Program-made: the position numbers and the translations under genes
Part shown: in pieces, positions 7,815-15,784 of the stretch
Numbering within the stretch: the stretch's first letter is position 1
How the letters are laid out: each line of letters begins with the position of its first letter
Assembly (NCBI GenBank): GCA_910588505.1
Contig: CAJUPQ010000040.1
Coordinates: forward strand, 1 to 29,212
From: an uncultured Hungatella sp.
GTDB lineage: Bacteria; Bacillota; Clostridia; Lachnospirales; Lachnospiraceae
Reading direction: 5' to 3'
Length of the DNA: 29,212 bases
The notes under the pieces: generated by a model
The model's input: the letters and a program-made list of their open reading frames with translations, nothing else
Told to the model about the DNA's origin: nothing
Databases searched by the model: none

Positions 7815-7874
7815 GCCAGGGAGGGAAGGGAGACTATGTGCCGTCCGGCACACAGCCTCCCTTCCCTCCCTGGC
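7815..7874. repeat. Long GC-rich hairpin with 18-bp perfect stem
   Basis: GCCAGGGAGGGAAGGGAG at 7815-7832 pairs perfectly with 7857-7874. Inside is a second stem, TGTGCCG (7837-7843) with CGGCACA (7846-7852), giving a nearly continuous 60-nt foldback. One strand of the outer stem is almost pure purine. No T-run follows on either side. It lies about 125 bp past the permease stop on the transcribed strand, so it could protect the 3' end of that mRNA, but its form is that of an intergenic palindromic repeat. Confidence 0.6.
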
Positions 7875-7999
7875 AAAAGCAGAATTCGCTGGCCTAGATT
7901 TGCTTACTTCTTAAGTTGTTCCTGGTATGGGGCTCTGTAGCATATCTGAACCCGGACAGCACACAGATTCTCTCGGGCCCACGACAACATCTCTCGCCC

Positions 8000-9211
8000 C
8001 TACTCATACCTCAACGCATCGATCGGATCCGCCTTCGCCGCCTTGGAGGCCGGATACAACCCAAAAAATATCCCCACCACAGCTGAAAACGACACCGCCA
8101 ATATCACCACCCCCGGCTTGATCACAACCTTGATCCCAAAGGCCATGCCCAAAATCGACACCAAACCAACCCCGATGGTAATCCCGATAATCCCCCCACA
8201 GGCTGACAAGATCGCCGACTCCGTCAAAAACTGCACCAAAATATCCCGGGTCTTGGCCCCCAGGGACTTTCTGATCCCGATCTCCCTGGTCCTCTCCGTC
8301 ACGGACACCAGCATGATATTCATAATGCCGATCCCCCCGACCAGCAGAGAAATAGCCGCAATCCCGCCAACAGCCGCCGACAGACCGCCCATTACCGAAT
8401 CCACGGAGTTCATCTGCTGCATCGCCGTCTCCATATAGATATCCTCTGGCTCTCTCCCCTTATAATTCGCCACATACTCCTTCAGCTGCTGAAAAAACGC
8501 GTCCAGATCCACATCCTCACTGGCATACACATGGAGATAATAAAAATAATCATTGGGCCAGGTCAGCAGGGTATAGGGGACAAACGCCGACCCTTTATCC
8601 GACTGCCCGCCCATCATCAGCTTCTGAAACGGGCTCATTTCCTTTTTGTAGACCCCCACCACCGTAAACTCATCCACATATCCGTACAAGCTGGTGCGGA
8701 AGGTTCTGCCTACCACATTCTCCTCCCCGTACAAAAGCCTGGCGCTGTCCACATCCATGACCACATTTTTCTTCCGGCCCAGGATATCTCCCTCATTAAG
8801 GTACCGCCCATAAACCATATCCACCGGCTGCACGTCAATATAATTATAATCGATCCCCTGAAAATTAAAATTCACCGACACTTCCTTGGTGATAGCCTCC
8901 CCGCTGGCATAGGCGTTGCTGTCAATATAGTCGATCTGATCCCCAAACACATCACGCACCCGTTCCAGCTCATCCAGAGTAAAATAATCGCTCTGGCGCA
9001 CGTCATCCACCCAGTATCCGATGCAGAAATAAGCCTGGGTCACCCCCACATCCTTGTACAAGTCCGCAAATAAGCTGCGCATGGTATCGCCGATGGACAC
9101 AATGGAGATCACGGACCCGATGCCGATAATGATACCCAGCATAGTCAGAAACGACCGCATCTTGTTTACCCGGATGGCAGCAAACGCCATACTCATATTT
9201 TCCAAAAGCAC
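8000..9211 (-). CDS. MacB/FtsX-family ABC transporter permease
   Basis: A 403-residue mechanotransmission-type ABC permease. The N-terminal amphipathic segment (MSMAFAAIRVNKMRSFLTMLGIIIGIGSVISIVSIG) contains the first membrane helix and is typical of the MacB family. A large extracytoplasmic MacB_PCD-like domain spans about residues 45-275. Three C-terminal helices (about 280-395) form the FtsX domain, with the TERTREIGIRKSLGAKTRDIL coupling-helix motif and the typical ending PASKAAKADPIDALRYE. The start is GTG, overlapping the stop of the ATPase gene by one base (TAGTG). With the adaptor and ATPase it would form a tripartite-like pump for peptides, antibiotics or lipids; the substrate cannot be inferred. 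Confidence 0.93.
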   Translation of the reverse strand: MLLENMSMAFAAIRVNKMRSFLTMLGIIIGIGSVISIVSIGDTMRSLFADLYKDVGVTQAYFCIGYWVDDVRQSDYFTLDELERVRDVFGDQIDYIDSNAYASGEAITKEVSVNFNFQGIDYNYIDVQPVDMVYGRYLNEGDILGRKKNVVMDVDSARLLYGEENVVGRTFRTSLYGYVDEFTVVGVYKKEMSPFQKLMMGGQSDKGSAFVPYTLLTWPNDYFYYLHVYASEDVDLDAFFQQLKEYVANYKGREPEDIYMETAMQQMNSVDSVMGGLSAAVGGIAAISLLVGGIGIMNIMLVSVTERTREIGIRKSLGAKTRDILVQFLTESAILSACGGIIGITIGVGLVSILGMAFGIKVVIKPGVVILAVSFSAVVGIFFGLYPASKAAKADPIDALRYE

Positions 9212-9909
9212 TACTGCCCCTCCCCCCTTCTGATATCACTGATGATCTGTCCGTCCTGAAACCGGATGATCCTTTCCGTAAACTCCGCGATGTTCTCCTC
9301 ATGAGTGACCACCACCACCGTGGCCCCCTCCCTGTGAAGCTCCGCGAAAAGCCCCATAATCTCCTCCGACGCCGCCGTATCCAGATTACCCGTAGGCTCG
9401 TCGGCCAAAATCAGCGGCGGCTCATTGGCCAGCGCCCTGGCAATGGCCACCCTCTGCCTCTGTCCTCCCGACATCTCATTGGGCATATGATCCGCCCTGG
9501 CAAGGAGCCCCACCCGGTCCAAAAGCTTTAAAGCCCGGTCCCGCCTGACCTTTTTCCCCACCTTGGCATACGTCATAGGCAGCTCTACATTCTTAAGAGC
9601 CGACGTCCTGGAGATCAGGTTAAACGACTGGAACACAAACCCGATCTTCTTGTTCCTGATCTCCGACAATTCATTGGAAGTCATGGAAGCCACATCAATG
9701 CCGTCCAGATAATAATGTCCCATGGACGGCCGGTCCAGACATCCCAAAATATTCATAAGCGTAGACTTGCCTGACCCGGATTTCCCCATGATCGCCACAA
9801 ATTCCCCTCGATGTATGGTCATGTTGATCCTTTTCAGGCCCAGAACCTTGATGGCCCCCGTATCATAGATCTTCACCAGATCCTTTAACCGAATCAGTTC
9901 CTCTGCCAT
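9211..9909 (-). CDS. MacB/LolD-type ABC transporter ATP-binding protein
   Basis: This 232-residue ATPase powers the permease encoded immediately downstream. Walker A is GKSGSGKST (about residues 42-50), the Q-loop region is FVFQSFNLI, the ABC signature is MSGGQRQRVAIARAL (about 143-157), Walker B is LILADEPTGNLD, and the switch His is in VVVTHEEN. The motifs LGCLDRPS and SFNLISRTSALKNVELPM are typical of the MacB/LolD subgroup. The start ATG follows AGGAGGTAGGGC, and the gene begins 10 nt after the adaptor stop. All catalytic residues are present, so the protein should be active. Confidence 0.95.
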   Translation of the reverse strand: MAEELIRLKDLVKIYDTGAIKVLGLKRINMTIHRGEFVAIMGKSGSGKSTLMNILGCLDRPSMGHYYLDGIDVASMTSNELSEIRNKKIGFVFQSFNLISRTSALKNVELPMTYAKVGKKVRRDRALKLLDRVGLLARADHMPNEMSGGQRQRVAIARALANEPPLILADEPTGNLDTAASEEIMGLFAELHREGATVVVVTHEENIAEFTERIIRFQDGQIISDIRRGEGQ

Positions 9910-9919
9910 GCCCTACCTC

Positions 9920-11398
9920 CTAAACTCCGGCTCCGTTTTCCGTCACCTTCATGCCTTCCGTCATCATCGGAGTTGGCGCGGCAATAATGCTCATGCCCTC
10001 TGTAAAGTCCTCCTGGTTCACAGGGATCACTTCCATCTGGATGTCGCTCTCAACCCCCCGTTCCACGGCGATCCTCTTGATCACGCCCTGGTCCACAGTC
10101 AGCACAAACAGTCCCTCCTCGTTCTCCAGCACCGCTGAGATCGGCACGATCCACGCGTTCTCCGCCTCATTGAGGATGATCTTCGCCCTGGCCGTTATCC
10201 CCGCGATCAGTTTATTATTATCCTCCGTGATCCGGATGGTCGTCGGGATGACACGCTCCGTGGAACCGCCGCCTTTCTCCTCGCCTGTAGGCGAGATAGC
10301 GGCCACCTGACCCAGAATCGTCTCACCATTCAAAATATCCGCGGAGATAACCGCCTCCTGTCCCACCTGGATCTGTCCGATGGAGTACTCGCTGACACTG
10401 ACCTTCATCTCCAGATTCTCCAGATTCTCAATAATGAACATAGGCTTGTCGTCCTCGATCTTATCCGCAAAACGTCCCACCTTGGCATTGACCCTGACCA
10501 CAGTGCCGGCAATCGGCGCCGTAACTTGAGTATCGCTTAACTGCTCTCTCTTCTTCTCCAGCTCAAACTCCGCGTTCTTGATCTGAAGGGAGTAGGACTC
10601 ATTGGCCACCGGCTTCCCGTCCTGGAGCGTAAAGGTCTTTGTCTCCCTCTCCGCATCTCTAAGCTTGTTCTGGGCCACCTCCCACTCCTGTCTGGACACG
10701 CTGCCAGCCTGATACAGAACGCTTATCCTGTCAAAATCCCTCTGGGCCGCGTCCCTCTCCTGCACAGCCTTGGCATACCCGTTCTCCGCCAGGATCTGCT
10801 GCTCATTATATGTAGAAACCGCCAGATCATAGGCATTCTGAGCCATATCCAGCTCTTTTTTCACATCGCTGTCATCGATCAGGGCCAAAAGCTGCCCCTC
10901 CTCTACATGGTCCCCCTCCTTCACCTGGATATCCGTAACCTCCGCGTGAAGATTGGACACCACATCCACGCTGTCCGTTCCGCTGACAGGCCCGCTTATG
11001 GTCAATTCCTGCTGGATCGTCCCCTTTGTCAGAGGCGTGGTGCTCACCATCAGCCCCGGATCCTTCTTCCCGCCGCAGGCCTTAAACACCACCACCACAG
11101 CTGCCACAGCAATGACGGCTCCGATGATCTTCTTCTTTTTGCTCCAGGGCTTTCTCGGCCCCTTCTCCCTCTTTGGCCCCTTCCCTTTCTTTCTCTTCTT
11201 TTTCCCCTTCTTATCCGCCGGATCCTCCTTCATCAACTCCGCCAGCTCCGCCTCAAACTGCTCTTCCTCCCTGGAAAGCCGCTCATCCTCCTCCATCAGC
11301 TTCCTCTCATCCTCGGTCATCACTTCCCCGGCCTTTTTCTCTTCCTGTTCCATATATTCATCTCTCCCCCCGGTCTCCCAAGTTCTGTTCTCGTCCAT
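9920..11398 (-). CDS. HlyD/MacA-like efflux adaptor protein
   Basis: This 492-residue membrane-fusion/adaptor protein pairs with the ABC pump downstream. The N-terminus is unusual: about 90 highly charged residues (glutamate-rich, then lysine-rich KKGKKKRKKGKGPKREKGPRKPWSKKKK) lie in the cytoplasm before the single membrane helix at about 91-108 (IGAVIAVAAVVVVFKACGG). Outside come a biotinyl-lipoyl-like half (VDVVSNLHAEVTDIQVKEGDHVEEGQLLALID), a coiled-coil hairpin (about 180-290), the second lipoyl half (VTAPIAGTVVRVNAKVG) and beta-barrel domains. The ATG follows AGGGGGATTAAG. In Gram-positives such adaptors anchor MacB-type permeases and need no outer-membrane partner. It is the first gene of the operon; a palindromic operator candidate lies at 11498-11513. 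Confidence 0.92.
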   Translation of the reverse strand: MDENRTWETGGRDEYMEQEEKKAGEVMTEDERKLMEEDERLSREEEQFEAELAELMKEDPADKKGKKKRKKGKGPKREKGPRKPWSKKKKIIGAVIAVAAVVVVFKACGGKKDPGLMVSTTPLTKGTIQQELTISGPVSGTDSVDVVSNLHAEVTDIQVKEGDHVEEGQLLALIDDSDVKKELDMAQNAYDLAVSTYNEQQILAENGYAKAVQERDAAQRDFDRISVLYQAGSVSRQEWEVAQNKLRDAERETKTFTLQDGKPVANESYSLQIKNAEFELEKKREQLSDTQVTAPIAGTVVRVNAKVGRFADKIEDDKPMFIIENLENLEMKVSVSEYSIGQIQVGQEAVISADILNGETILGQVAAISPTGEEKGGGSTERVIPTTIRITEDNNKLIAGITARAKIILNEAENAWIVPISAVLENEEGLFVLTVDQGVIKRIAVERGVESDIQMEVIPVNQEDFTEGMSIIAAPTPMMTEGMKVTENGAGV

Positions 11399-11497
11399 CT
11401 TAATCCCCCTTCACACCGTGATCGCATTTCTTCACCTAACTATAACGAACAACCTCTTCCATAGTCTTCAAAAAAATCAAAAAATCTATGTGTATTA

Positions 11498-11513
11498 ACT
11501 GTACTAGTACAGT
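11498..11513. promoter_or_regulatory. 16-bp perfect palindrome, candidate operator
   Basis: ACTGTACTAGTACAGT reads identically on both strands. It lies about 100 bp upstream of the adaptor ATG, in the leader/promoter region of the export operon. The form suits a dimeric regulator (GntR/YtrA, MarR or TetR type), but no regulator gene is adjacent. A TATAGT -10-like box occurs closer to the gene, so the palindrome would sit upstream of it. Confidence 0.45.
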
Positions 11514-11565
11514 CTACCTCATTCTCCCTGATTACGCAAGCACTTTTTAACGAAATTTTCCAACC

Positions 11566-11596
11566 CCGAAAAGAAAAAGCCGGCTCTCACCGACTT
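11566..11596 (-). terminator. Intrinsic terminator after the cupin gene
   Basis: On the minus strand AAGTCGG-(TGAGAG)-CCGGCTT forms a 7-bp stem (one U-G pair), followed at once by TTTTTCTTTT. It sits about 37 nt past the cupin stop, so it should end the serine acetyltransferase-cupin transcript and separate it from the export operon. Confidence 0.8.
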
Positions 11597-11632
11597 TCCA
11601 AAATCTACCTTCAATATGCAAATTTTAGGCTC

Positions 11633-11968
11633 TTACTCCACAAAATCCTCCCTCATAGGGCTGAAAATATCCAGCAGCACCCCATCCTCCAGGCAGACGC
11701 ACCCATGCTCCACACCGTCTGTCTTAAGCATGGTATCCCCTGCCCTCACAACCTTCTTCTCCCCGTCAATCTCAAACTCAAACACTCCGCTGACCACATA
11801 CGTAATCTGCGTGTGGGGATGATGGTGAAGGGAACCCACAGCCCCCTTCCGGAATGTGTTCTCCACACACATCACATCTTTCCCGTAAGCCAAAACGCGG
11901 CGCACCACGCCCTCTGCCACGATCTTCGGCGTTGTCTTGTCATAAAATACCCATCTCTCATCCATCAT
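11633..11968 (-). CDS. Small cupin-domain protein
   Basis: A 111-residue single-domain beta-barrel protein. Cupin motif 1 is GSLHHHPHTQITYVVSGVFEFEIDG (about residues 46-70), with three or more metal-ligand histidines. Motif 2 is GDTMLKTDGVEHGCVCLEDG (about 77-96), where the second motif's His is retained. Such small cupins are sugar isomerases, dioxygenases or sensory proteins; the enzyme activity cannot be assigned. AAGGAGA lies 9 nt before the ATG. The gene begins 13 nt after the serine acetyltransferase stop, so the two are probably co-transcribed, and the terminator at 11566-11596 ends the unit. Confidence 0.85.
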   Translation of the reverse strand: MMDERWVFYDKTTPKIVAEGVVRRVLAYGKDVMCVENTFRKGAVGSLHHHPHTQITYVVSGVFEFEIDGEKKVVRAGDTMLKTDGVEHGCVCLEDGVLLDIFSPMREDFVE

Positions 11969-11981
11969 AGCTTCCGTCTCC

Positions 11982-12863
11982 TTAATTATCCTTAATGCTG
12001 ACTCTCCCGCCTGCCTCCACAGACCTGGTGATAAACGCGTTGCCTCCGATCACTGACCCCCGGCCGATGACCGTCTCCCCGCCCAGGATAGACGCTCCGG
12101 AATAGATCGTCACATAGTCCTCAATGGTGGGATGTCTTCTGGTATGCTTCAACTTCTGTCCCCCGCTTGTAGACAAAGCCCCCAGCGTCACCCCCTGGTA
12201 CACCTTCACATGCTCCCCGATCACCGTGGTCTCGCCCACCACGATCCCAGTGCCGTGGTCAATAAAAAAATACTTCCCGATGGTAGCCCCGGGGTGAATG
12301 TCAATGCCCGTAACGCTGTGAGCATACTCTGTCATAGTCCTGGGAATCAGAGGAACCGACAAAAGCAGCAGCTCATGGGCAATGCGGTACACCGTGATAG
12401 CCAGCATCCCCGGATACGACAGAATGATCTCATCCTTGTTCTCCGCCGCCGGGTCCCCGTCAAAAAACGCCTCCAGATCCGTCTCCAGATACTCCCTGAT
12501 CTGAGGGATTTTCTTCAAAAACGCGATGGTGATCTTCCTGGCATTGTTCCGGTTCTCCTCCTCGCTGCAGCTGTCATACTCAGAACTGTACTTTAAAACC
12601 TTCATGATCTCCTTGCTCAAATAGTACATCACATCCTCGATCTGCATAGACAGCTGGCTGGCCGCGTTGTACACCCGGTAAGACTTATCCCTGTAATAGC
12701 CTGGAAATAAAATGCGCAGCATCTTATTCACAATATCAATGATCACATCCTTATCCGGCTGATTAAAAAAATCCTCCATGCGGTCAATATCCCGGTTGGC
12801 CTTGTAATCCTCCAAAATATCTGACACCAGCTCCTGCACTTCCAGCTCCAATGATTTCTCCAT
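11982..12863 (-). CDS. epsC: Serine O-acetyltransferase (EpsC-type)
   Basis: This enzyme makes O-acetylserine from serine and acetyl-CoA, the first committed step of cysteine synthesis. The 293 residues include a helical N-terminal half (residues 1-165) with DEIILSYPGMLAITVYRIAHEL, a substrate-site motif. A left-handed beta-helix of hexapeptide repeats follows (SVTGIDIHPGATIGKYFFIDHGTGIVVGETTVIGEHVKVYQGVTLGA), with catalytic histidines in DIHPGA and IDHGTG. The long N-terminus and motif set match the serine acetyltransferases labelled EpsC in anaerobes rather than short CysE. The tail ends in IKDN, not the terminal Ile that CysE uses to dock on cysteine synthase. The start has GAGGAGGT upstream. 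No cysteine synthase gene is adjacent. Confidence 0.93.
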   Translation of the reverse strand: MEKSLELEVQELVSDILEDYKANRDIDRMEDFFNQPDKDVIIDIVNKMLRILFPGYYRDKSYRVYNAASQLSMQIEDVMYYLSKEIMKVLKYSSEYDSCSEEENRNNARKITIAFLKKIPQIREYLETDLEAFFDGDPAAENKDEIILSYPGMLAITVYRIAHELLLLSVPLIPRTMTEYAHSVTGIDIHPGATIGKYFFIDHGTGIVVGETTVIGEHVKVYQGVTLGALSTSGGQKLKHTRRHPTIEDYVTIYSGASILGGETVIGRGSVIGGNAFITRSVEAGGRVSIKDN

Positions 12864-12884
12864 AGCACCGTGACCTCCTCTCCC

Positions 12885-12925
12885 GGCCAGGCAGCAGATA
12901 TCAGGTCCCCTCTGCCTGCCCGGCC
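12885..12925. other. Strong hairpin between lipoprotein and serine acetyltransferase genes
   Basis: GGCCAGGCAGCAGA (12885-12898) pairs with TCTGCCTGCCCGGCC (12911-12925) with one mismatch and one bulge around a 12-nt loop. It ends about 10 nt before the ribosome binding site region of the serine acetyltransferase gene. The gene order on the minus strand is lipoprotein first, acetyltransferase second, so the hairpin could attenuate or process the transcript. There is no T-run. Confidence 0.45.
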
Positions 12926-12935
12926 ATACTCCTTC

Positions 12936-13628
12936 TTATTCTCCAAACAGCACGATCCGGTCCACATCTCCCTCATCGTTCATCCACACCAGGCAGCGGG
13001 AATCTGTGGCAATATCCTCCAGCCGCACGATATTCTTTGTCAAAAATGGCTGTACATTCACATTGCGGGCAAGGGTGTACGTAGTCTCATCCGCCCCGAT
13101 CAGCGTCTGGCGGCCCTGAACCTCATCCACCGGCTCTGCCGCGACCACGTACTGAGGCGCGTACTGCCCTTCCGGAATATTCACAATCACCGCGTAAGGC
13201 GTAGTCTGAGGCGGCAGAGACATGGTCATAGCCGGCCCAAGATAAGCCTCAAACGTGCCGATCTGCACATCCTTAAGCTCTACCGGAAACCCGTTGACCC
13301 CATCCAGAACCAGCGTACTCTCCGGGTCGATCATAAGCACCATCTCCCCGATATATCCCGTATCCGAGGTGCTGTCCACAGTGATGGAATCCTCACCCAC
13401 CTCCAGGATAGTCCCCTCCACCTTCACCGGCGCGTCCGATACCGTCTCCTCCGAGCTCTCCTCCGACGCGTAATAGCTGGCCTTCTCGCTGTCCGACATA
13501 GAGCTGCTCTCCTGAGCCCCGGCCTCTGTAGAAGCAGCCTCCGTCTTAGAGTCCGCCCCGCCGGAACACCCGCCTGCCATCACGGCAGCCGCAATACCCA
13601 ATACTAATACAAAATATTTTTTTCTCAT
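12936..13628 (-). CDS. Secreted lipoprotein of unknown function
   Basis: This 230-residue protein carries a clear type II signal peptide: MRKKYFVLVLGIAAAVMAGGC, with Cys21 in an AGGC lipobox, so it should be lipid-anchored on the outer face of the membrane. Residues 22-65 form a Ser/Glu-rich linker (KTEAASTEAGAQESSSMSDSEKAS). The rest (about 67-230) is predicted beta-rich, with alternating short strands (VEGTILEVGEDSITVDS, TLVLDGVNGFPVELKDVQIG), suggesting one or two OB- or SH3-like barrels. No catalytic motif is seen. AGGAG precedes the ATG. I do not recognise a named family. It may be co-transcribed with the serine acetyltransferase 72 nt downstream, but the hairpin at 12885-12925 lies between. 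Confidence 0.8.
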   Translation of the reverse strand: MRKKYFVLVLGIAAAVMAGGCSGGADSKTEAASTEAGAQESSSMSDSEKASYYASEESSEETVSDAPVKVEGTILEVGEDSITVDSTSDTGYIGEMVLMIDPESTLVLDGVNGFPVELKDVQIGTFEAYLGPAMTMSLPPQTTPYAVIVNIPEGQYAPQYVVAAEPVDEVQGRQTLIGADETTYTLARNVNVQPFLTKNIVRLEDIATDSRCLVWMNDEGDVDRIVLFGE

Positions 13629-13736
13629 AATCTTGTTCTCCTCTTATATATGTTCAAACGCATTGCCATTATATCCCATGGAACCCATAATAACAATTAA
13701 AGAAACCTGAATATTTCTTACAAATGTATAGAATCA

Positions 13737-14153
13737 CTATATAGAATCTATAACCTGTTCCGCCTTCAGGGCCTGCCGGATAATGTACCGGATCTGCTCC
13801 GAGATATCCTCATCCCCCTTAAGAACAAACTGCTCTCCGTCCAGAAACGCGTTGGAAAGCTGAAACACATAGTACTCTCCGCCCTTCTGCTGGCCGGCCA
13901 GCACATCTCCCTGAAGCCGCATCTCCTGGGTGTCCCGCTCCCTTCCGATAGCCAGGTCTGACAAGATCTCCAGGATCATGGCAAAATGCTCCTCATCCCA
14001 GGCAGACAAATACATGCACTTGCAAAGTCCCTTCGTAAAAAACGGGTAAGCTCCATAACAATCCACCAGCTCCTTAAAACGAGTCTTATGCCCCGAACTC
14101 ACAAAAAGCCCCTTCTCATCCAACGCAGACAAATACTGTTCGCTTTTACTCAT
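13737..14153 (-). CDS. Small cytoplasmic protein of unknown function
   Basis: A 138-residue soluble protein with no signal peptide or membrane helix. The ATG is preceded by CAGGAGGGAAT, a strong ribosome binding site, so I consider it genuine. The N-terminal half looks helical (SKSEQYLSALDEKGLFVSSGHKTRFKELVDCYGAYPFFTKGLCKCMYLSAWDEEHFAMILEILSDLA). It contains three cysteines, CYG and CKC, too few and badly spaced for an obvious metal site. The C-terminal half mixes strands and a final helix. I do not recognise the family. It is monocistronic, running opposite to pepC from a shared 231-bp intergenic region. Confidence 0.7.
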   Translation of the reverse strand: MSKSEQYLSALDEKGLFVSSGHKTRFKELVDCYGAYPFFTKGLCKCMYLSAWDEEHFAMILEILSDLAIGRERDTQEMRLQGDVLAGQQKGGEYYVFQLSNAFLDGEQFVLKGDEDISEQIRYIIRQALKAEQVIDSI

Positions 14154-14276
14154 ATTCCCTCCTGCCCTGTATACTTTCCTTGGCGCCGTATTCTTTCTAT
14201 TCTAACACAAATCTCCCATGTTTTCCACCGCTTTCTCGCTTTTGGCCGTCTGTTGCAATCTTCTCACATTTACCCG

Positions 14277-14305
14277 CTGACAAAATCCCCTTTTTGCGTT
14301 ATAGT
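14277..14305 (+). promoter_or_regulatory. Sigma-A-type promoter of pepC
   Basis: -35 CTGACA (14277-14282), a 17-bp spacer, and -10 TATAGT (14300-14305). Transcription would start near 14312, giving a leader of about 70 nt with a small CCTTAAGG-centred palindrome at 14331-14343 and AGGAGGT before the ATG. Confidence 0.75.
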
Positions 14306-14384
14306 ATAGGGAGCGTTCTTTCAGACGCCGGGCCTTAAGGTCCAACAGCTAAATACCACAATACTACACAGGAGGTTTTACCCA

Positions 14385-15719
14385 ATGAGTCATTCCATTA
14401 CCCCAGACCACCTGGGAACATACAGCAGCAACTTCAACGCGGACCGGGCAAGCCGGGTTGCCAGAGACGCGGTCATGTCCGGCGGTTTGTTAAACAGCTG
14501 CAAAAATCCGGAAGCCATCCGCCGCGGCAACCACCAGTTCTCCCTGTCCCTAAAGCAGGGCAAGATGACCAATCAAAAACAAAGCGGCCGCTGCTGGCTC
14601 TTCGCCGCCACCAACGTCATGCGGTTTCGCATTATCAAGTCCTGCAACCTGGAAAACTTTGAGCTGTCCCAGAGCTATCTGCTCTTCTGGGATAAGCTGG
14701 AAAAATCCAACTGGTTTTTAGAGAACATCCTGGACACCCTAAACGAGCCGGTGGATGGCCGTCTGGTCAGCTATCTTTTAACAGACCCGATCTGCGACGG
14801 AGGTCAGTGGGACATGGCGGTGAACCTGGTAAACAAATACGGCGTTGTACCCAAGTACTCCATGCCTGAGTCCAATATCTCCAGCGGCACCAGGGAGATG
14901 AACCGCGTCATGACCGAACTTTTAAGAAATGACGCCTGCATCCTGCGGACCCTGGCCGCACAGGGAACCAACCGCCAGGAACTGGAAGAAAAAAAGGAAA
15001 CCATGTTGGGGGACATTTACCGGATGCTCTGCATCTGCCTTGGAGAACCGCCAAAGACCGTGGACATGGAGGCCAGGGACAAAGACGGAAACTTCATCCA
15101 GGAGATCGGCCTCACCCCCCAGGAGTTCTTCAAGAAATACGTGGACATGAACTTAAACGATTACATAAGCCTGATCAACGCCCCCACAGCCGACAAGCCT
15201 CTCTACCACCGGTACACTGTTGGAATGTTGGGCAATGTAAAAGAAGGCAACCCCATCTGCTATCTGAATCTGCCTGTTGACCAGCTGAAAAAAGCGGCCG
15301 TCGCCCAGTTAAAAGACGGGGAACCGGTGTGGTTCGGCTGCGATATGGGCCCCTTTATCAGCCGGGACTTAGGGCTTATGGACACAGCCCTGTATGACTT
15401 TAAAGATTTCCTCCAGGTAGACTTCCCCATGACCAAGGGCCAGCGCCTGGACTATGGCCAAAGCCTTATGACCCACGCCATGGTATTTCAGGGCGTCAAC
15501 CTGACAGGGGAGGGGATTCCCACCCGCTGGAGAGTGGAGAACAGCTGGGGCGAGGACCCAGGCCAAAAAGGATATTTTATTATGAGCGATCAATGGTTTA
15601 ATGAATATATGTACCAGGTGGTGGTGAATAAAAAGTATCTGACCAAAGAGCAGCTTGACATTCTGGACACAGAGACCATCGTGTTAAATCCCTGGGACCC
15701 AATGGGTTCCCTGGCTTAA
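14385..15719 (+). CDS. pepC: Aminopeptidase C (bleomycin hydrolase family, peptidase C1B)
   Basis: A 444-residue cytosolic cysteine aminopeptidase of the PepC/bleomycin hydrolase family, which trims N-terminal residues from peptides as a hexameric barrel. The catalytic triad is visible: Cys70 in QSGRCWLFAATN, His364 in MTHAMVF, and Asn386 in VENSWGED. Length and ends match the family. The C-terminal residue, which in this family sits in the active site and limits endopeptidase action, is Ala (GSLA). The ribosome binding site is AGGAGGT upstream of ATG. It is the only plus-strand gene in the window, with its own promoter (14277-14305) and a terminator hairpin at 15754-15777, so it is monocistronic. 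Confidence 0.96.
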   Translation: MSHSITPDHLGTYSSNFNADRASRVARDAVMSGGLLNSCKNPEAIRRGNHQFSLSLKQGKMTNQKQSGRCWLFAATNVMRFRIIKSCNLENFELSQSYLLFWDKLEKSNWFLENILDTLNEPVDGRLVSYLLTDPICDGGQWDMAVNLVNKYGVVPKYSMPESNISSGTREMNRVMTELLRNDACILRTLAAQGTNRQELEEKKETMLGDIYRMLCICLGEPPKTVDMEARDKDGNFIQEIGLTPQEFFKKYVDMNLNDYISLINAPTADKPLYHRYTVGMLGNVKEGNPICYLNLPVDQLKKAAVAQLKDGEPVWFGCDMGPFISRDLGLMDTALYDFKDFLQVDFPMTKGQRLDYGQSLMTHAMVFQGVNLTGEGIPTRWRVENSWGEDPGQKGYFIMSDQWFNEYMYQVVVNKKYLTKEQLDILDTETIVLNPWDPMGSLA

Positions 15720-15753
15720 GGGTCTTCCACTCCACAGCCATGATCTAAACCAC

Positions 15754-15777
15754 GGCCCGCGGCAAAAACCGCGGGCC
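15754..15777 (+). terminator. Terminator hairpin between convergent genes
   Basis: GGCCCGCGG (15754-15762), loop CAAAAA, then GGCCCGCGG's complement (15769-15777), followed by ATCTTTCC on plus. The 9-bp GC-rich stem is very stable; the U-tract is weak. It lies 34 nt after the pepC stop and 7 nt before the stop of the convergent minus-strand gene, so it may serve both. Confidence 0.65.
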
Positions 15778-15784
15778 ATCTTTC

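Larger units (their letters stand above)
7664..7999. other. Intergenic region with promoter and two hairpins
   Basis: This 336-bp stretch separates the MacB-type permease end from the cdaA operon. Nearest the operon is a sigma-A-like promoter (7709-7737), then two perfect inverted repeats (7777-7799 and 7815-7874). The remainder (about 7875-7999) shows no convincing ORF or RNA. Short open frames on plus are low-complexity Pro/Ser/Thr-rich and have no ribosome binding site. Confidence 0.6.
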
